From Protula sp. h YS-2021 (lineage: Eukaryota > Annelida > Polychaeta > Sabellida > Serpulidae), in the NCBI GenBank assembly GCA_949752745.1, contig OX457029.1:39477103-39541102 (forward strand): a stretch of 64,000 nt of DNA, in the 5' to 3' direction. Shown piece after piece: positions 1-13,480 of the stretch (within the stretch, counting starts at the first letter, position 1; each line of letters begins with the position of its first letter). Both the position numbers and the translations under genes were made by a program. The notes beneath the pieces are model-generated. The model was not told the DNA's origin and ran no database searches. It saw only the letters and a program-made list of their open reading frames with translations.

Positions 1-1924
1 TAAGCAACTCCTTTTTCACATTTTAAGGAAGTGTTCATTCTGTTTTCGGAGTGGGGAAAGATCAGAATTTTGTTGACTATGATGTCATATTTTTCCTTTG
101 ATAGCTTTTACAGGCAGTCAAACTTCTCATACAAGAAATCCTCGGAAAACAGAAATTAAAATTTGTATTCCAAGTTTGTTTGAACAAATTCTGGCCTGTT
201 TCTAGTTCTTTAACATGAGGATTCATATACGGAAGTTTCGAATATTTAATTATCGCCTCTCTATACAGAATAATACATACAGAAAAATCGAGGTTGTATG
301 GGTGACAGACACACCAGGAAAAAACTTCCTAGTGTTATCGCTTAGCTGAATTGGTAGCGACGATAGGTCGAAAAAAAGACCAAAACAAGAAGGTAAAATA
401 TGAGAATTTCAGGAGCACCAAGTTTTTTCCCACCCACTTTTGAAAGATATTCATGGAAACAGACTTAATACATATCTTTGTTACCGGATGAGCCAAGGGT
501 ATGGTCTGTGTGGTGAGGGTGAACGCAATATGATTGTCGGTTTGTCTACACGGCTATTTTGGATTAATATTTTCACCGAGTCTTTTCAGAGCCTCTTTCC
601 CGATGTCTTAACAACATCGGAAGAAACATGTTGTTTTGACTCCCACTTGTAATCATTCGCAACGTTGATTAGACCTCGGATGATCTATGTCTAAACATTA
701 TCGGAACGTCGTCTATCCAACGTTCGCTGTTTATGAAAATATAGTTCCTTTCCTTCCTGCTCCCCCTTTTCCTAAACCGATGCCCTCCGAGGAAATAAAA
801 TAGGCTGTCCCAGAAAACACATGTGGTACAGCCACTCGAAAAAGTGCCAGTTAGGGTCATACTTGAAAAACAAAAACCCTGGGATGAAGTTGAATTTTTA
901 TTTTTAAAAAAAAGTGCCACTTTAAATCTCATTGACAAGTAATAGACCCCCTTATGCCGTAATCAAGCATAAAAAGTTACAATAAGATTTTCAAGTTTGT
1001 TTCAAAATTTTCTATAGTGTTATAAACCCTGTGGTGTTTGCTTCACATTCACAAGTGGAAACGCGTCCCACCTTTTTTTCAAAATGCGTATAAAGAACGT
1101 ACATTCCCATATTTCAAAGACAGGACAACCCTTTCGAGCACTCTTTTCAATACCTTTTTCAAATTTTCTCTTTCTGTCAATACAACTAAACAGTTCAACT
1201 TGGATTTTCTACGAATTTTTAGCTTGAAAAATATGTCAAGAAGGGGGGGGGGGGGGGTTTGCTCGAACGTCATAAATCTACGGGAAAAAAGGCATGTAAC
1301 AGCCATGTTTTAATGTTTTCAGGAACGCCATTCTTACTGGCCACTTGTCTTCATATTTTCATTTAATAACAATAAAAAACTTTTCACAAAAACCAAGGAA
1401 AACAGGTATCTTTTTTCGCCAACACCTGTTTTGCAAATAATTGACAAAGAAACAATTTTGCGCCATACATCTTAAATATAACATAGATTTCTCTACGCCT
1501 GCAGAAACTGGACTGAAGCGACATACTGTACTGAGGCAACATAAATATTAGAAGGCGAATATATTTATTAAAACAAGGCTGATTTTTGGAAGAAACGTTA
1601 GTTATAAAGTCAACGAGTTCCATAACTAAATTCCGGTATGCAAAACGTGATTAATTTGGAGCACATTAAGCTGTGAAACGCTTGACGAAATAAAGATATT
1701 TAAAACATGTTAATCTAACTGTGGGACGGATGAAGGATATTGTTTATAAAGTAAAATTTTTGGAGCAGAAAAATAACGATTCTAAAGTTTTTACTTTATT
1801 TAATTGTCATGTAGGTTTTTCCACGTGTTTACGATATGTCAGTTAAATCACTGTTGCTTTTTACATGCGTTTCTGAAGTGGAAAGGCGATTTAAAAACAG
1901 AGAGACAAAAACATGTTTAAGTAA
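1..1924. other. Gene-free AT-rich sequence
   Basis: No open frame here has recognisable protein content; the few short frames of 60-90 codons look random. The only notable element is a run of 15 G at 1243-1257. Confidence 0.6.
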
Positions 1925-2104
1925 TACAGTGGAACCCCGGAAGTAGAATTCGCAGCGGGATTTTATTACAATGCTCCGATTTGTGGGCTGACCCAATTTG
2001 TCCAGTTTGACTTAACGGAAAGCACCCAGTGTTGGATTGCTGAAAAGTTGACCCATTGGTGGGATAGGATCACTGGGGTGGTCCCAGCTCGAGGTCCCAC
2101 TGTA
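1925..2104. mobile_element. pogo/Tigger-like MITE, ~176 bp, TA target duplication
   Basis: The element starts CAGTGGAACCCC (1927) and ends GAGGTCCCACTG (2102). The two ends are imperfect inverted repeats (10 of 12 bases) and each is flanked by TA. CAGTGG...CCACTG ends with a TA duplication are typical of pogo/Tigger-class DNA transposons. There is no coding capacity, so this would be a non-autonomous copy. Confidence 0.6.
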
Positions 2105-5100
2105 CTTGTAAAAACACAGAAAGCAACACGTGTAATAACAAAAATAAACACTATAGTGTTTAGGTGCTGGAGAATGACGATCTACCGACATCTTAATAGG
2201 AACACTCCCCTCCCCCGGGTATTATGGCTGCTCTTCCGGTAGAATACCCGGTTGGGATGGGGGTTCACATTGTGAAGGAGAATATGGGCGAAGTCACTTT
2301 CTGTACAAATGAATATATTTGTCACCATTTGTATACATTATTGGGTGAAAAGAAGTTGTGCGAAACTGGTTTGTTAACATTATACCTCCTAGGTATGGTC
2401 TTTTTTTCTTAATGACGGGTAATTAACTGAAATTCAACGTTTCAAAATATTCTTCTTTTTTTTAAATTTCATTTACGGGAACAATTTTTATGAGATACAG
2501 ACCAAAGTGCACCTCACAGCAGATTACAGCAAAAATTGCTCGCAGACGGAAGTCATTAACATGAGATAGCTCATCGTACAGCAGAAGTGCAAGTCGTCAC
2601 TGAAAAAACAGTCATCTTCAACAGCGAGGCTTTGGTAACAGGTGCGCTGAATTGACGCGTGATGGCTACAATATCGTCATTGATTTTTGCTCCCGTATTA
2701 AACAATAATCATACCTTGCTTTATAGAATACAACAAAACACTGATGTGAAAATTAAAAGGTACAACTCGCCGCCATCTAGAATACCTGTTTGCATGGTCA
2801 TCGGTCATTGTCATAAAAACACCTTATCCTCAAAGGGATGCAGTCACTTGTGTAGACATCACAAGATACCCGAAGTCGCATAGTTAACGCCAAATCTCGA
2901 AAGCCTAATATCCCCTTTCCTTCTGCTTCCTCTGGCTCGTCTACCTCTTCTTCTTCTTCTTCTTCTTCTTCTTCTTCTTCTTCTCCTTCTTCTTCTTCTT
3001 CTTCCACCACCGCCACCGCCACCACCACCATAATCGTCTTCATCATCATTATTTTTTTACTTAAATGTATCAGCCCGTTTTCTGGTTTTAACATGTCTGT
3101 AGACAACGAATGAAATCAAAATCTTCAAGCTGATCAAGCTCACGCGGAATATGTTAACAACCGTTAATTACTTCTGCTTTATACTGTTAACTGGTTTTCA
3201 AAACTATCAAGCACGCTCAAGGCTATGTGTCGCGTGTCGCTCTCTTGCGATTGATGCGCGTTTTCAAGCCGATTTTTTATCAATTTTGTGAGCCCACTCC
3301 CCCTCCCCCCGTCCTTACACATAACTTATGTTGAATATTGCGTGTCGAAATTTCATTTCGCAAAACATGTCATGTAACATTGTATGTGTCATGTTTTGTG
3401 AATTGCAGTGTAGTAAGTGCAGTGTCAGTTATCATTTAAATGCCCCGTGTAGGTACTACCCGAAAGTGATCAAACTTAATTTTCGGGAAATGGAATAACG
3501 TAATGTTTAATGAAAGCAATAAACCTGTCATTTTTATTAAGAAAGGTGAAATGTTCCAAAATTATGCATGTCCCAAATAGCATTCTGATTTTACTTAGAA
3601 GAAAAGGGATCTTGAACTGATGAAATTGAACAAATTCTATTCAGTCTAAAAAAACTATCTATTTTCTTTGGATTATGTCTATTGATATCAGATTATAAAT
3701 TAGATTAAAATGTAGTAAAATAGAAAAAAAACTACATCAGCTTCACTATCTAAAGATACTGTGTGTAAAACAGAATTTCGTAAGTATGTCATTTTATGAA
3801 TACTGGCCCCAAACTTCTGGGAAGTCTGTTTCTGACAGTAACAGGGGAAACAATAGGCAGTTAATATGTTTATTCAAGCTTTTAAACAAACGACTGCCAC
3901 TTGACCCGATCCTCTTTCACTGCCTGACAAAATCAATCAAGTTCTGTGCAACATTCAGCGTCTAATTTGGTTTTTTCCCCTACAAATGTCCCAGAAGGAT
4001 GATGGATCTGTACCGCTCTACCGCTAATCTGTCACACGAGAAGAGCGAGCGATTCTGGGCCTTACTCGCCGAAAACTGGATAAATTAAATTACAGTGTAT
4101 TTAAAATCAGCAGGAGAGGGGTCACTTCGCGTTTCCAAAATACTGACTTCTAACAGCTGATCTTTCTCGCGTGTTTCAACCGAAGTATATGTTTCGCTGT
4201 GAGTTATTCGATGCTTGACTTATACCAGGCTTGTTTAATATGAATCTTCAGTTGATGAACAGGCACGCCGACACCAAAACTGCGAAGGGGAGGGGAGGGG
4301 GATTATAGGTGCCCTGGTATATCGCCTTTTCGCGAAATAAAAAGCGCCCCGTCATGATGATATTATCTTTTATAACTCTTGACCTATATCCATTCTAACT
4401 TTAGAAAATGAAATACAAGCTTACCTCGAGGAATCGAAAGTGAGACTTTTCATAAAAGCTCCGGTGAATGAATTAATCCAGCAATGGTTTATTGCCTTTG
4501 GCATGCTTCATGCAATTTTACTCTCAAATAACCGTATTGTATGACAAGAACAAATATAAACTGTGGATCAGATTTGACAACGCCCTCCCAGGAATAATCT
4601 CTACCGAATTTCTCAAGTCACACGTACTCACATTTAAGTAAAAAGAAAAGAGAGTCAAGAATTCATTCATATGTAGATATCTGCTCAAACATTTGCCAGA
4701 GTAAACGAAGACTGATAAATTACCATATATTGTTATAATAACTAGTTTCAAATTATACAGAAACGTGGATTCCGATATATCTCACGACGAACGGAGTAAT
4801 CACCGGACGGACAACCGAAACATTATAGGACTTTTCTTGAAAAAACAGATGGCGTTGAGAAATGATGCATGTACCTGACATTGCGCTTAACGCCAGGAGG
4901 CGCCACGTGTCCTCAGCAAGGAAAAAAAAAACAAGAATCCGTGACAACTGTTATTGACGAAGCTCACACATTTGTTCGTTAATATCTGTCGGAAATAAAT
5001 TAAAAAAACTGGTTAAGTTCTATGACATATTGCCTCCTGTCAAGTGTTCTGTAATTCCCATGGCCCTATGGGATCGAGTAGTGCAGGAACTACACTGTAG

Positions 5101-7079
5101 TCATTAATACCCGAGCAAGCGTCGGTGGCTTTAGCATTCGAGGATGGGTATTCGTAAAGGAATCGGTGCTGCTTTACTCCAGGTGTGGGAATGTCTTGAT
5201 TCGCGCTTAACTTCCATCAGCGAAGTTTGTTGACTGACAGCAGGGAGAATAGAACGAGAGTATTTTATATAAGAATCCTTTTACTCTCATCATCATGTCT
5301 GAGGGAACGGCTGTGAATGTAATCAGAGAATGCAGTACGTCCTTCCGGCGTTGGTGAGTCGCCACTTCCTTTCCCCCCATCCCCCCCCACCCCCCACACC
5401 CCTAACCCCCATGCCCGAATACGACAACAGAACCTTTCGGCATAATTTATACGCACATGAACTTACAACGAAACCATCCCTTGCAAACAAAGATTTAAGC
5501 ATCCAATATGTGATATATCAAAATAAGGTGTGTGTGTATATTCTTGTGCCTGGCTGAACACTGATTAAATCACACAAACACAGGTGAGGATGAATCTATC
5601 TGACTGCGATAATAAAACAGGAAGAGAGGATTTGTTGTTTAACGACAATTTCGCGGTTTCGACTCGCTGAACCATAATATTACGTCGTTTGCGGATCAAC
5701 AAATTAAGACAAATGGTACCAAATAATAATTTTTTAAAGTTAAGTACAGTCTTCTGACAGTGGAACCCGACCAGCTAATTCGCTACTTTCAGAAAACAAT
5801 TTTTTTTTTCAAAAATTTTGAAGTCGATGACGGTCAGGATTTTGCGGTGATTTAAGGTGCATTTGAGACTGGAAACTAATTTAAGTTCAAACTTTTCTCT
5901 ATATAATGTTTCTGGGAAATAAAATATGATCCAAAAAATTATTGATTCCCTGGAATCTTGTGATTTTCATGTTGAAGGAATAATGGACCACACCCATGTG
6001 ATCAGTCTCATTTGCTTGCTGAGATCCTTGAGATGCTGTTTGGCCATGCAAATGGCGGATTGATCTCAAAGAAGCATCGTTCTAGAAAGTTGTGGACAAA
6101 GAAAGAAAAAGGAGAAAAATCAACTAATTGCGTGTTAATTCCCTGTTTTCAAAGATGATCAGGTAGTCATGTTACCCCTGTTTCGTTCAGCCTGTAGATA
6201 ATTTTTTGCCCGGAGGTAATGTTTCACCACTGCTGTGCAAACAATGCTCCACGCTTCTATGGTTTGTTGTGGATTCCTATCCGGAACAAGGAACAAGCTG
6301 CCGAGCGATCTCGCTGTTAAAATGCGGCAATCGCGTGACGTCACTACATGACCTGTTTCCTGTCGCGTGTTTACATTAGCTCTCTAAAGCGACACCTTCC
6401 GGGTATTTCGTGACCCAAATCACGTTGCATCCAAAGAAAAAAGTACAAAACGAAAAAAAAAACATACTGAAACATCGGAAACGGTTGTACAATAAAAATA
6501 AAATAACAAATAGCAAATTTTCAATATTGTTTTTCCCTGAAGGATGTGGACCAGACCGGCGTTGACATTACGAGACGGTCATTTGGCATGGTCTCTGCGT
6601 TTCTACTGAAGTTCTAATGTGACAGTTCCCCATTCGCTTCTGACAAGATGTTAAAAATCACACTGGGTCCACACTCACTAAATTAACTATGACAGTAATG
6701 AGTTGAAATTTGATCGCATAATATATATCCCTTGCAAACATCAGGTCTTTAGGATATCTCACCCTATATCAGCGGTACCCCATTCAAGCAGCCAGTTCTA
6801 TTCTTTGTTGTCAGACCAAGTCATTTGTTCACGTCTAGATTTATTCCTGCCCCAGTAATGATTTGCTCACATGCGTAACGCCCCCCCCCTCCACCCTCAC
6901 CAGTTCTTTTTTTACCCAAATCTGTATAAGAAATGCGATGTGATAAAAATACTGATGTGATTTATACCGACAGACACGGCGTGACATAATGCCATGTCCA
7001 TATCACTATGTTGTCTCGTTGCATCACCCTTATACAGTGAAGGAGCTCCGTTTTATATACATCGGTGGACAGGGTAGAT
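2105..7079. other. No gene recognised
   Basis: AT-rich sequence without convincing exons. It contains a TTC microsatellite near 2.95-3.0 kb and C-rich runs at about 5375-5410. A CAGTGGAACCC word at 5758 resembles one end of a pogo-like MITE, but no partner end was found. Confidence 0.5.
2945..3005. repeat. (TTC)n microsatellite
   Basis: About 60 bp of TTC repeats with one interruption, followed by a short CCACCG-rich stretch. Read on the minus strand it gives a poly-Glu run inside a 102-codon frame that I do not regard as a gene. Confidence 0.9.
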
Positions 7080-7525
7080 GTATATTTGAATGCCATCGTG
7101 AAACTATGGCAAGAGTACCACCGTGACACCCTGGATACGAATCCCACCTTGAAACAATGGCTATGAATACCACCGTGAAACCATTACAACGAATGCCACC
7201 GTTAAACCATGTTAGAATACCATCTTGAAACTATGGCAAGAATACCACCGTGAAGACAAGGCTTAGAATACCACCGTTAAATCATGGCAATGAGTAGTAT
7301 CACCGTGAAACCACGACTACGAATGCCACTGTGAAACCATGGTTACGAATATCATTGTGAAACCATTACCACGAATACCACCTGGAAACCATAGCCACGA
7401 CTACCACCGTGAAACCATGGCTGCGAATACCATTGTGAAACCATGGCTAAGAAAACCGACGTGAAACCATGGCTGCGAATACCACTGTGAAACCACGGCT
7501 AGGAAAAACGCCGTGAAAGCCACTG
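7080..7525. repeat. Degenerate ~27-bp tandem repeat
   Basis: About 16 imperfect copies of a unit close to GTGAAACCATGGCTACGAAT followed by ACCACC. Copies vary by substitutions and small indels (for example CCATTACCACGAATACCACC). The unit is a multiple of three, which explains the short open frame on the minus strand. It is an old, diverged minisatellite with no sign of function. Confidence 0.85.
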
Positions 7526-9480
7526 TAAAAGTTTGGATGAAAATCAGTGGATCAAGAAGATTGTTAGAAACAGGGCGAAATGGGTTATGGAAGAAAGAAC
7601 ATATTAAAAACAAGACTGGCCAGATCTGGACATGGTCTTATCTCTTATAAAAAGAGTAAATCCCTTTGCGGTTTGTAAACAAATACCTGTCCAACACCCT
7701 TTTTCAACGAACAGGGAATATCTAACATTAAAATAAAATTAATGAAATAAATGACCCCATTACGCTTTGTAAGCTGGTCCGAAATTGCAGAGAGGGAAAA
7801 TATCCAAATTATTCTCTCTTATCCAGTGATTAAGCAAAATGCCATTAGCATTCTTTCCAAAAAGGTTAGAGCCCGGGCTATAAAAGCCGCATTGCCCCTA
7901 CTTGAAGCAGAAATGGTGATATAAACGTCACGTGAACTCGAACGACCTGTGCGGCGACTTAGCTACGACAAAGACACCCGTAAATAATGGGAGGGCCCAA
8001 TGGTTTTCCTTTTGATTCACCTGGCAATCCATCAATTTTCGTGTAACCCATGCCTTTAGACGGGTCATTATCGTTTCTTGCGAATGATCATTTTTGTATA
8101 GTTCTTGTGGTCTTCTACCGTGATATCTGGCACTGCAATACAAAGTGCCGCCAAAAAGACACAAAACACCGAGAAAGAATAGCCCAAATCTTCTGTTTTC
8201 ATTAAGAAAAGAATATCGTTTAAACTGACCACGCTGTATCAGATTGGGCTCAAGCTAATCATGGTTTTTGCAGTTACTTTTAAAGAGTCGATACACAATC
8301 TGGGCGTAAGCAAGTCTGGCCAGTTTTCACAAAAAAAAAAACGTCCTTATAATTTATAACTCCGTTTTGTGTTTAATTAAATATGTAGCATTGAAACGAC
8401 AATTTCCAAATATACTTAAAATAAAATTATTATAATTGCTTTATTTATCTTTTAGAGTGTGTCAGAAACTCGTGATATTGTAGCGTCATCCTTCATATAC
8501 GGTATTTATGTCAGTCATAACTGGCAGCCTTGTTGGTAAAACTTGCTCTTTCGATTTATACAGCATTACATTTGACCGTTGTAAGTTTCCACGACTAATT
8601 GATTTGCGTATTCATTTACGTCCATGTTGACCAAGTTGACATCGTTTGTCTCATATTCTTTCCTATCAACTACTTGGCATTAAAAAAGTGCGAGCTGTTT
8701 TTCATTTATTTGCTACCCGTTAAGGTACAACCGTTTTGCATAAACACCACATCACATTTATCACAGCACATCGTGTGTCTTAATTTTTCATTTTTTATAA
8801 ATTAACAGTAACTAAAAAGAAGTTTGCAATACAAAGTTGTCAAATACAGAGCAATCGATCATGAGGTACTACTATTTAAATTGTCATCTTCAATCCTCCA
8901 TGGTAACCCCAAAAATGCAACCGACTGTTTCAATACGGCACACAACCCAGTGGCAGTGAAACAAGCAATACCTTGAAAGAAGAAAGACATTTTATATCAG
9001 TGACTGCAAAAATCACGGGGTTTTTTAACCACATACTTGTTACCGTTGTTTGTGAATATCCGCAAGCCGGTGTAAAATCGTACATCATGTGAATGTATAG
9101 ATTTATTCATTTCCGATGTGGTTTCTATTTTAACGCACGTTATAGGAAAGGGACATCAAGTTTCGCTGCACAATAATTAATAACGAGAGCCACCATCGCT
9201 TGTGAGCTGAATATACATGACAATGCAATAAGCAATACCGATGAGCAACAACTGCGGTCTGTATCGGGAGGAGCTGGGACGCCATTGTGACCCTGCTCCT
9301 ATTGCAAAAATTTTCCATTCATTTTTTTAAAAATCGGGCTGAGGTAGGAGGGGGTTACAGTCTTGTAACCGTTAATGTTTCGCGTGCAAATCGTGTAAAT
9401 GCAGCGACGAGACAGCCACGAGAAGATTCGGTTCAATCAACTGCTCCCTTATGTCACAAAGAGCTTTTACGGAAGTTACA
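7526..9480. other. No gene recognised
   Basis: AT-rich sequence with only short, low-information open frames. Confidence 0.5.
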
Positions 9481-10230
9481 TATACTCAACAAAAAAAGAA
9501 ACGCAACTTTTTCAAATGGCTGTTATATTGTCAATACTGGACAGATAACAACAAAATTTTAGGTATAGACTCAGAATCAATAGATAATTTCATTTCTCTA
9601 AAAATTCAAAGCTACATTGTTATCGTTACGCTGTAATGCTTACGTAAACTGAAGGTATCCGAAAAGCAGTTCACAAGCCTAATATCTCGTGTGTCCTAAT
9701 AGGGTTGAATAGGGTGTGACAAGCGGATCTGTCGGTCCTGGTCTGGGGTCGTTGACCGTGGCCTGCCCGTTCTAGGACGATCGGATGTGGACCCTGTTGT
9801 ATCTAATCTTATTCTCAGGCGAGTAACCGTCGATTTGTGGACGCCAAACGCCCGCGCCACGTCAGTTGCCGTTTTTCCACTTTCCGGCATGCCGATCGCA
9901 CGCTCTCGCTGAATTGCGGTTAACCGTGCCATCGGTTAGGATCGTTCCAGAAAGTTCAAATTTTGTACAACGTGCACTCTTTTCTTAAGGGTTGAGACTA
10001 TGAAAAAATAATTCAATAACTCTCAGCGGTTATTTCACAATGTGCTAGACTACCAGTTTAGGTCACGTGACTGCTCGCTCCAGTTGTAAGATAGAGCGGG
10101 GAATGATTTTGACACATTGTTTGGACAATCATTTTCCAAGTAATAGAATGTACAAGAAAAATTAAATATACTAATAGAAAAAAAATTAACCCCCTCTACA
10201 GGTGTTGGGTTTCTTTTTTTGTTGAGTATA
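9481..10230 (-). mobile_element. Tc1/mariner element, internally deleted
   Basis: The left end TATACTCAACAAAAAAAGAA and the right end TTCTTTTTTTGTTGAGTATA are inverted repeats that continue inward (ACGCAAC against GTTGGGT), giving about 27-bp TIRs with one mismatch. Outer TATA is consistent with insertion at TA. Only about 750 bp separate the ends, against roughly 1.3-1.6 kb for complete Tc1-like elements. The interior holds just the first part of a transposase on the minus strand. Confidence 0.85.
9696..9932 (-). pseudogene. Truncated Tc1-like transposase, N-terminal HTH only
   Basis: The 78-codon frame starts MARLTAIQRERAIGM and contains the paired-type helix-turn-helix of Tc1-family transposases (TATDVARAFGVHKSTVTRLR). 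A GRPR-type basic hinge (DRPRTGRPRSTTP) and the start of the second DNA-binding subdomain (QDRQIRLSH) follow. Full transposases are about 340 aa; here the frame is lost just after that motif and no DDE/DDD catalytic domain remains. The internal deletion joins this segment to sequence near the left TIR. Such copies can still be mobilised in trans if an intact relative exists. Confidence 0.85.
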
Positions 10231-12860
10231 ATTGTACATTTAAAAAAATATATCTCTAGGCGAGTCCTACCGTATAGAGGAATACGAGCATTAATGCATA
10301 ATGTAACTCAACTGGCATTCAGGTTTTTATAAGTGTCTCATTCATGACATATTTTGAACACTAAATTATATTTTCATTTAAAAAACCTTAAGGCCATGGA
10401 CACACTTCACAAATTAAGAACACTACTTTTTAAAAAAGAACCTGTTGCCTGTCATGGCCAAGAATGAGTCCTTTTTATTGCTATTGTTACGTTGCCTTGA
10501 AGCCATCGTTTTTTCAATGATCTGTCCAAAACGCGAATTCATATTTTGCAATTTTCTCTTTCTGCAGCCAGATTTATTGTTTTGCAAAAATATAATTAAC
10601 GTACAGAACATAACACAGGCTGTAGAGGATTGCATTTCATAAGCTTTGTTAAGTTAAACGTTGGAAAAAACAGGTGGGGGCCTTATCATTTTCTGACTCG
10701 ATAACCTTGTTCGTACAACTGCTTCTATGAGAATTTCATCGTAAGTCCCACAAATGTTAACTTATGCTTCAAAGGCATACTCTATTTTTAGTCCATTTCT
10801 CTGTCTTTTTCTATTGGTGCTTGTTTGTTTACTTACAGTAGATGTTTTTTTTAGATTTTATTGTGGGAATTTATATTGTTTGCAGTTGCGATTCTGTTAC
10901 ATTCCACCTTGTTAAATTTGAGTAAATTGGTAGAGTTTTCTGCTCATGTCTTTTAAGAGTATTCCTGAGTAAAAAGGTTGTAGAAGGTTGAAGTTCACAT
11001 GACCCCAATAGACCTTACACGGAACATTTACATCAAGGTCAAACCTTTACCTTTGCAAAGGTCAATGGCATTAGTCTCATGCGGATATTTACGACAGACA
11101 GTATATCAGCATTAAGTTCGTGTGGATAAGCTTTAATGTAACTGACAATTTAGACAAATGATCGCAGTGGATGGTTCGTCTTAACACAATCACGGCAAAA
11201 TGACTGCATCCAGCCGTTGCTAAGAAAAACCACAGATCCGCGTCCAAACATCCCTGATATGTGAAACGAGACTCTCCATGGATCTTGCACTGAATCTCAG
11301 CCAAGTACCTTACATGCGTCTCTTAAGTTTTTAACGACATCATGACAGACATTGCTCTTGTGCACGAAAGGAAACACCAGCACTTTCCGACCCACCTCCC
11401 ACCCCACCCACCCCCCCCCCCTCCTCGAACCCGTCCCTCCTTTTTTCACAATCGTATCAGAGTGTTGGATTGGTTAATGGAATCGACACAGCACATAGAT
11501 AGTAGAGTTGTTGCAACAAATCGTCTGTATGTTCGAATGACATACCCCGGTGCGTTTTAATCCCAATCTCAGCAGACAATTGGTATTCAGCCACGCTCCG
11601 TGGACCATAACGCGCTCACCACTCCTTCAGACACCTGGATCCCCTTCACCATCCCACGATATATTTTAACAACAGGAACGGATCTGCTTCTCTTGTTTGC
11701 CATAATAAATCACGGCATAATAAATCAATCTTTTCAGATTCCCTAAAATTGATCAGAGGAAAAGTACTTCCGCATTTCTCCTTTGGCATTATGTAACTTA
11801 AAAGCCGTTCTGTGACATCGCGTGGCAAAAACGGCATTAATTTAATGCATACCCTGATTCAATAGATTCAAACTGATTCTGCCACTAGAGGCGCTGCGAT
11901 TCCAGCAATGGTCCCACCAATGCCAAAAGCGGACCCAAGAGGTGTCTGTAGTACGTAGTTCAAAATGAACAAAAAGATAACAAAATAAGTGAACCCACAA
12001 ATGCCATAACTTTCAGCATGACGGGGAAAGATATAGGATAATTTGCTGTAGGTTAAAAAGCATTTCAAATAAACCGAAAACCACTCAGACTTTCTTTTAT
12101 CAGCCCTAGAAAGTATCGAAAATGCGCGTTTACAATTCTTTTACTATCCCACACATCTCTGACGACCATTTCCAAGCACTTGGGCGATAATAAAGGATCA
12201 CTATAATTGATTTACCTTTTTTCAAAGGATACGGCCACTTTGATACCCAGTAAAATAACATCTGTACTTTTTTCTCAACTCCGTTTTTAAAGGGCGATTT
12301 GATAACCAACGTACATAATCTATTGCACCATGATCACGAAATTATTGTTATAATTATTATTATTTTGTTTTTGTTTATTTGCTTTTTTGGATTTTTTTCT
12401 TTGTTTTTGTTTGTTTGTTTTTTTTTGTTTTTGTTTTTTTTGTACTTTCACGAATACTAAGAATATGTGTAATATTTCCCACAACAAACAATATTTTCAG
12501 TTACTGGATTGGGGCATGAACGATAAATTCTCTATCAATATTTAGCACACTCCAGATAGTGTCTCATTTTCCAACAAGCCATTGAACTTTGGAGGTGCAT
12601 GTGCCATAAACTTGTCACCTGGGCATAGGTTCCCATGATTTATGCATATTTCGTCTCACGTCTGACTCCGCCACGGAGAGCAACCCACTTGTTTTAATGC
12701 TCTCTGGCAAGTGGCAGAGAAATCGTACCTAAGCATTGACAAGTAATTGATTCCCCAAACATGAGTAGTATGCAAATTACTTTTGTTAGAACTATTGAGT
12801 AGACCGCATTCTTAATTTCTCCACTTGTCTTCTGCATAATTCGGTGGTACCGCACTCAGA
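10231..12860. other. No gene recognised
   Basis: AT-rich, with a C-rich run near 11,400-11,420 and a T/G-rich low-complexity tract (TTTG and TTTT words) at about 12,350-12,445. Nothing codes convincingly. Confidence 0.5.
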
Positions 12861-12869
12861 GTTTTTATT

Positions 12870-13480
12870 CCTTTTAATTTATGTTCATGTAAATGTGTTT
12901 TCCGAGTATCAAGCTGACGTAAATGTATTTCCAACGAATCATGTTCATTTATATAGATAATGAATGCTTCATGCTCAGTTAGATTCTGCTTCATATGTGT
13001 TGTTTTCACGTAAATGTTGAATTCTGCGTATAGTCCACACAACAGAAGGATGCTTTCTCGGCACATCGTGTTCATATAAATGCACTCTAAACACATCGTG
13101 CTCATATAAATGCACTCTAAACACACTGTGCTCATATAAATGCACTCTAAACACATCGTGCTCATATAAATGCACTCTAAACACATCGTGTTCATATAAA
13201 TGCACTCTAAACACATCGTGTTCATATAAATGCACTCTAAACACATCGTGTTCATATAAATGCACTCTAAACACATCGTGTTCATATAAATGCACTCTAA
13301 ACACATCGTGTTCATATAAATGCACTCTAAACACATCGTGTTCATATAAATGCACTCTAAACACATCGTGTTCATATAAATGCACTCTAAACACATCGTG
13401 TTCATATAAATGCACTCTAAACACATCGTGTTCATATAAATGCACTCTAAACCACTCCTGTTTATGTAAATATACTCTTC
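12870..13480. repeat. 30-bp minisatellite, homogenised core with decayed flanks
   Basis: Twelve almost identical 30-bp units (TGCACTCTAAACACATCGTG then TTCATATAAA) run from about 13,081 to 13,440. The leftmost units differ only at single positions (GTGCTC for GTGTTC; CACTGTG for CATCGTG). Diverged copies of the same unit extend leftwards to ~12,870. Because 30 is divisible by three, two minus-strand frames stay open for 225 and 156 codons (period-10 peptides CIYMNTMCLE and HLYEHDVFRV). These are consequences of the repeat rather than evidence of a gene. Confidence 0.9.

Noticed and set aside
1038..1313. Overlapping ~90- and ~75-codon frames around the G15 run
   Set aside because: Frames on opposite strands pass through a homopolymer and have no protein-like features.
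13081..13450. CRISPR-like regular 30-bp repeats
   Set aside because: The copies are directly contiguous with no spacers, in eukaryotic DNA; it is a minisatellite.
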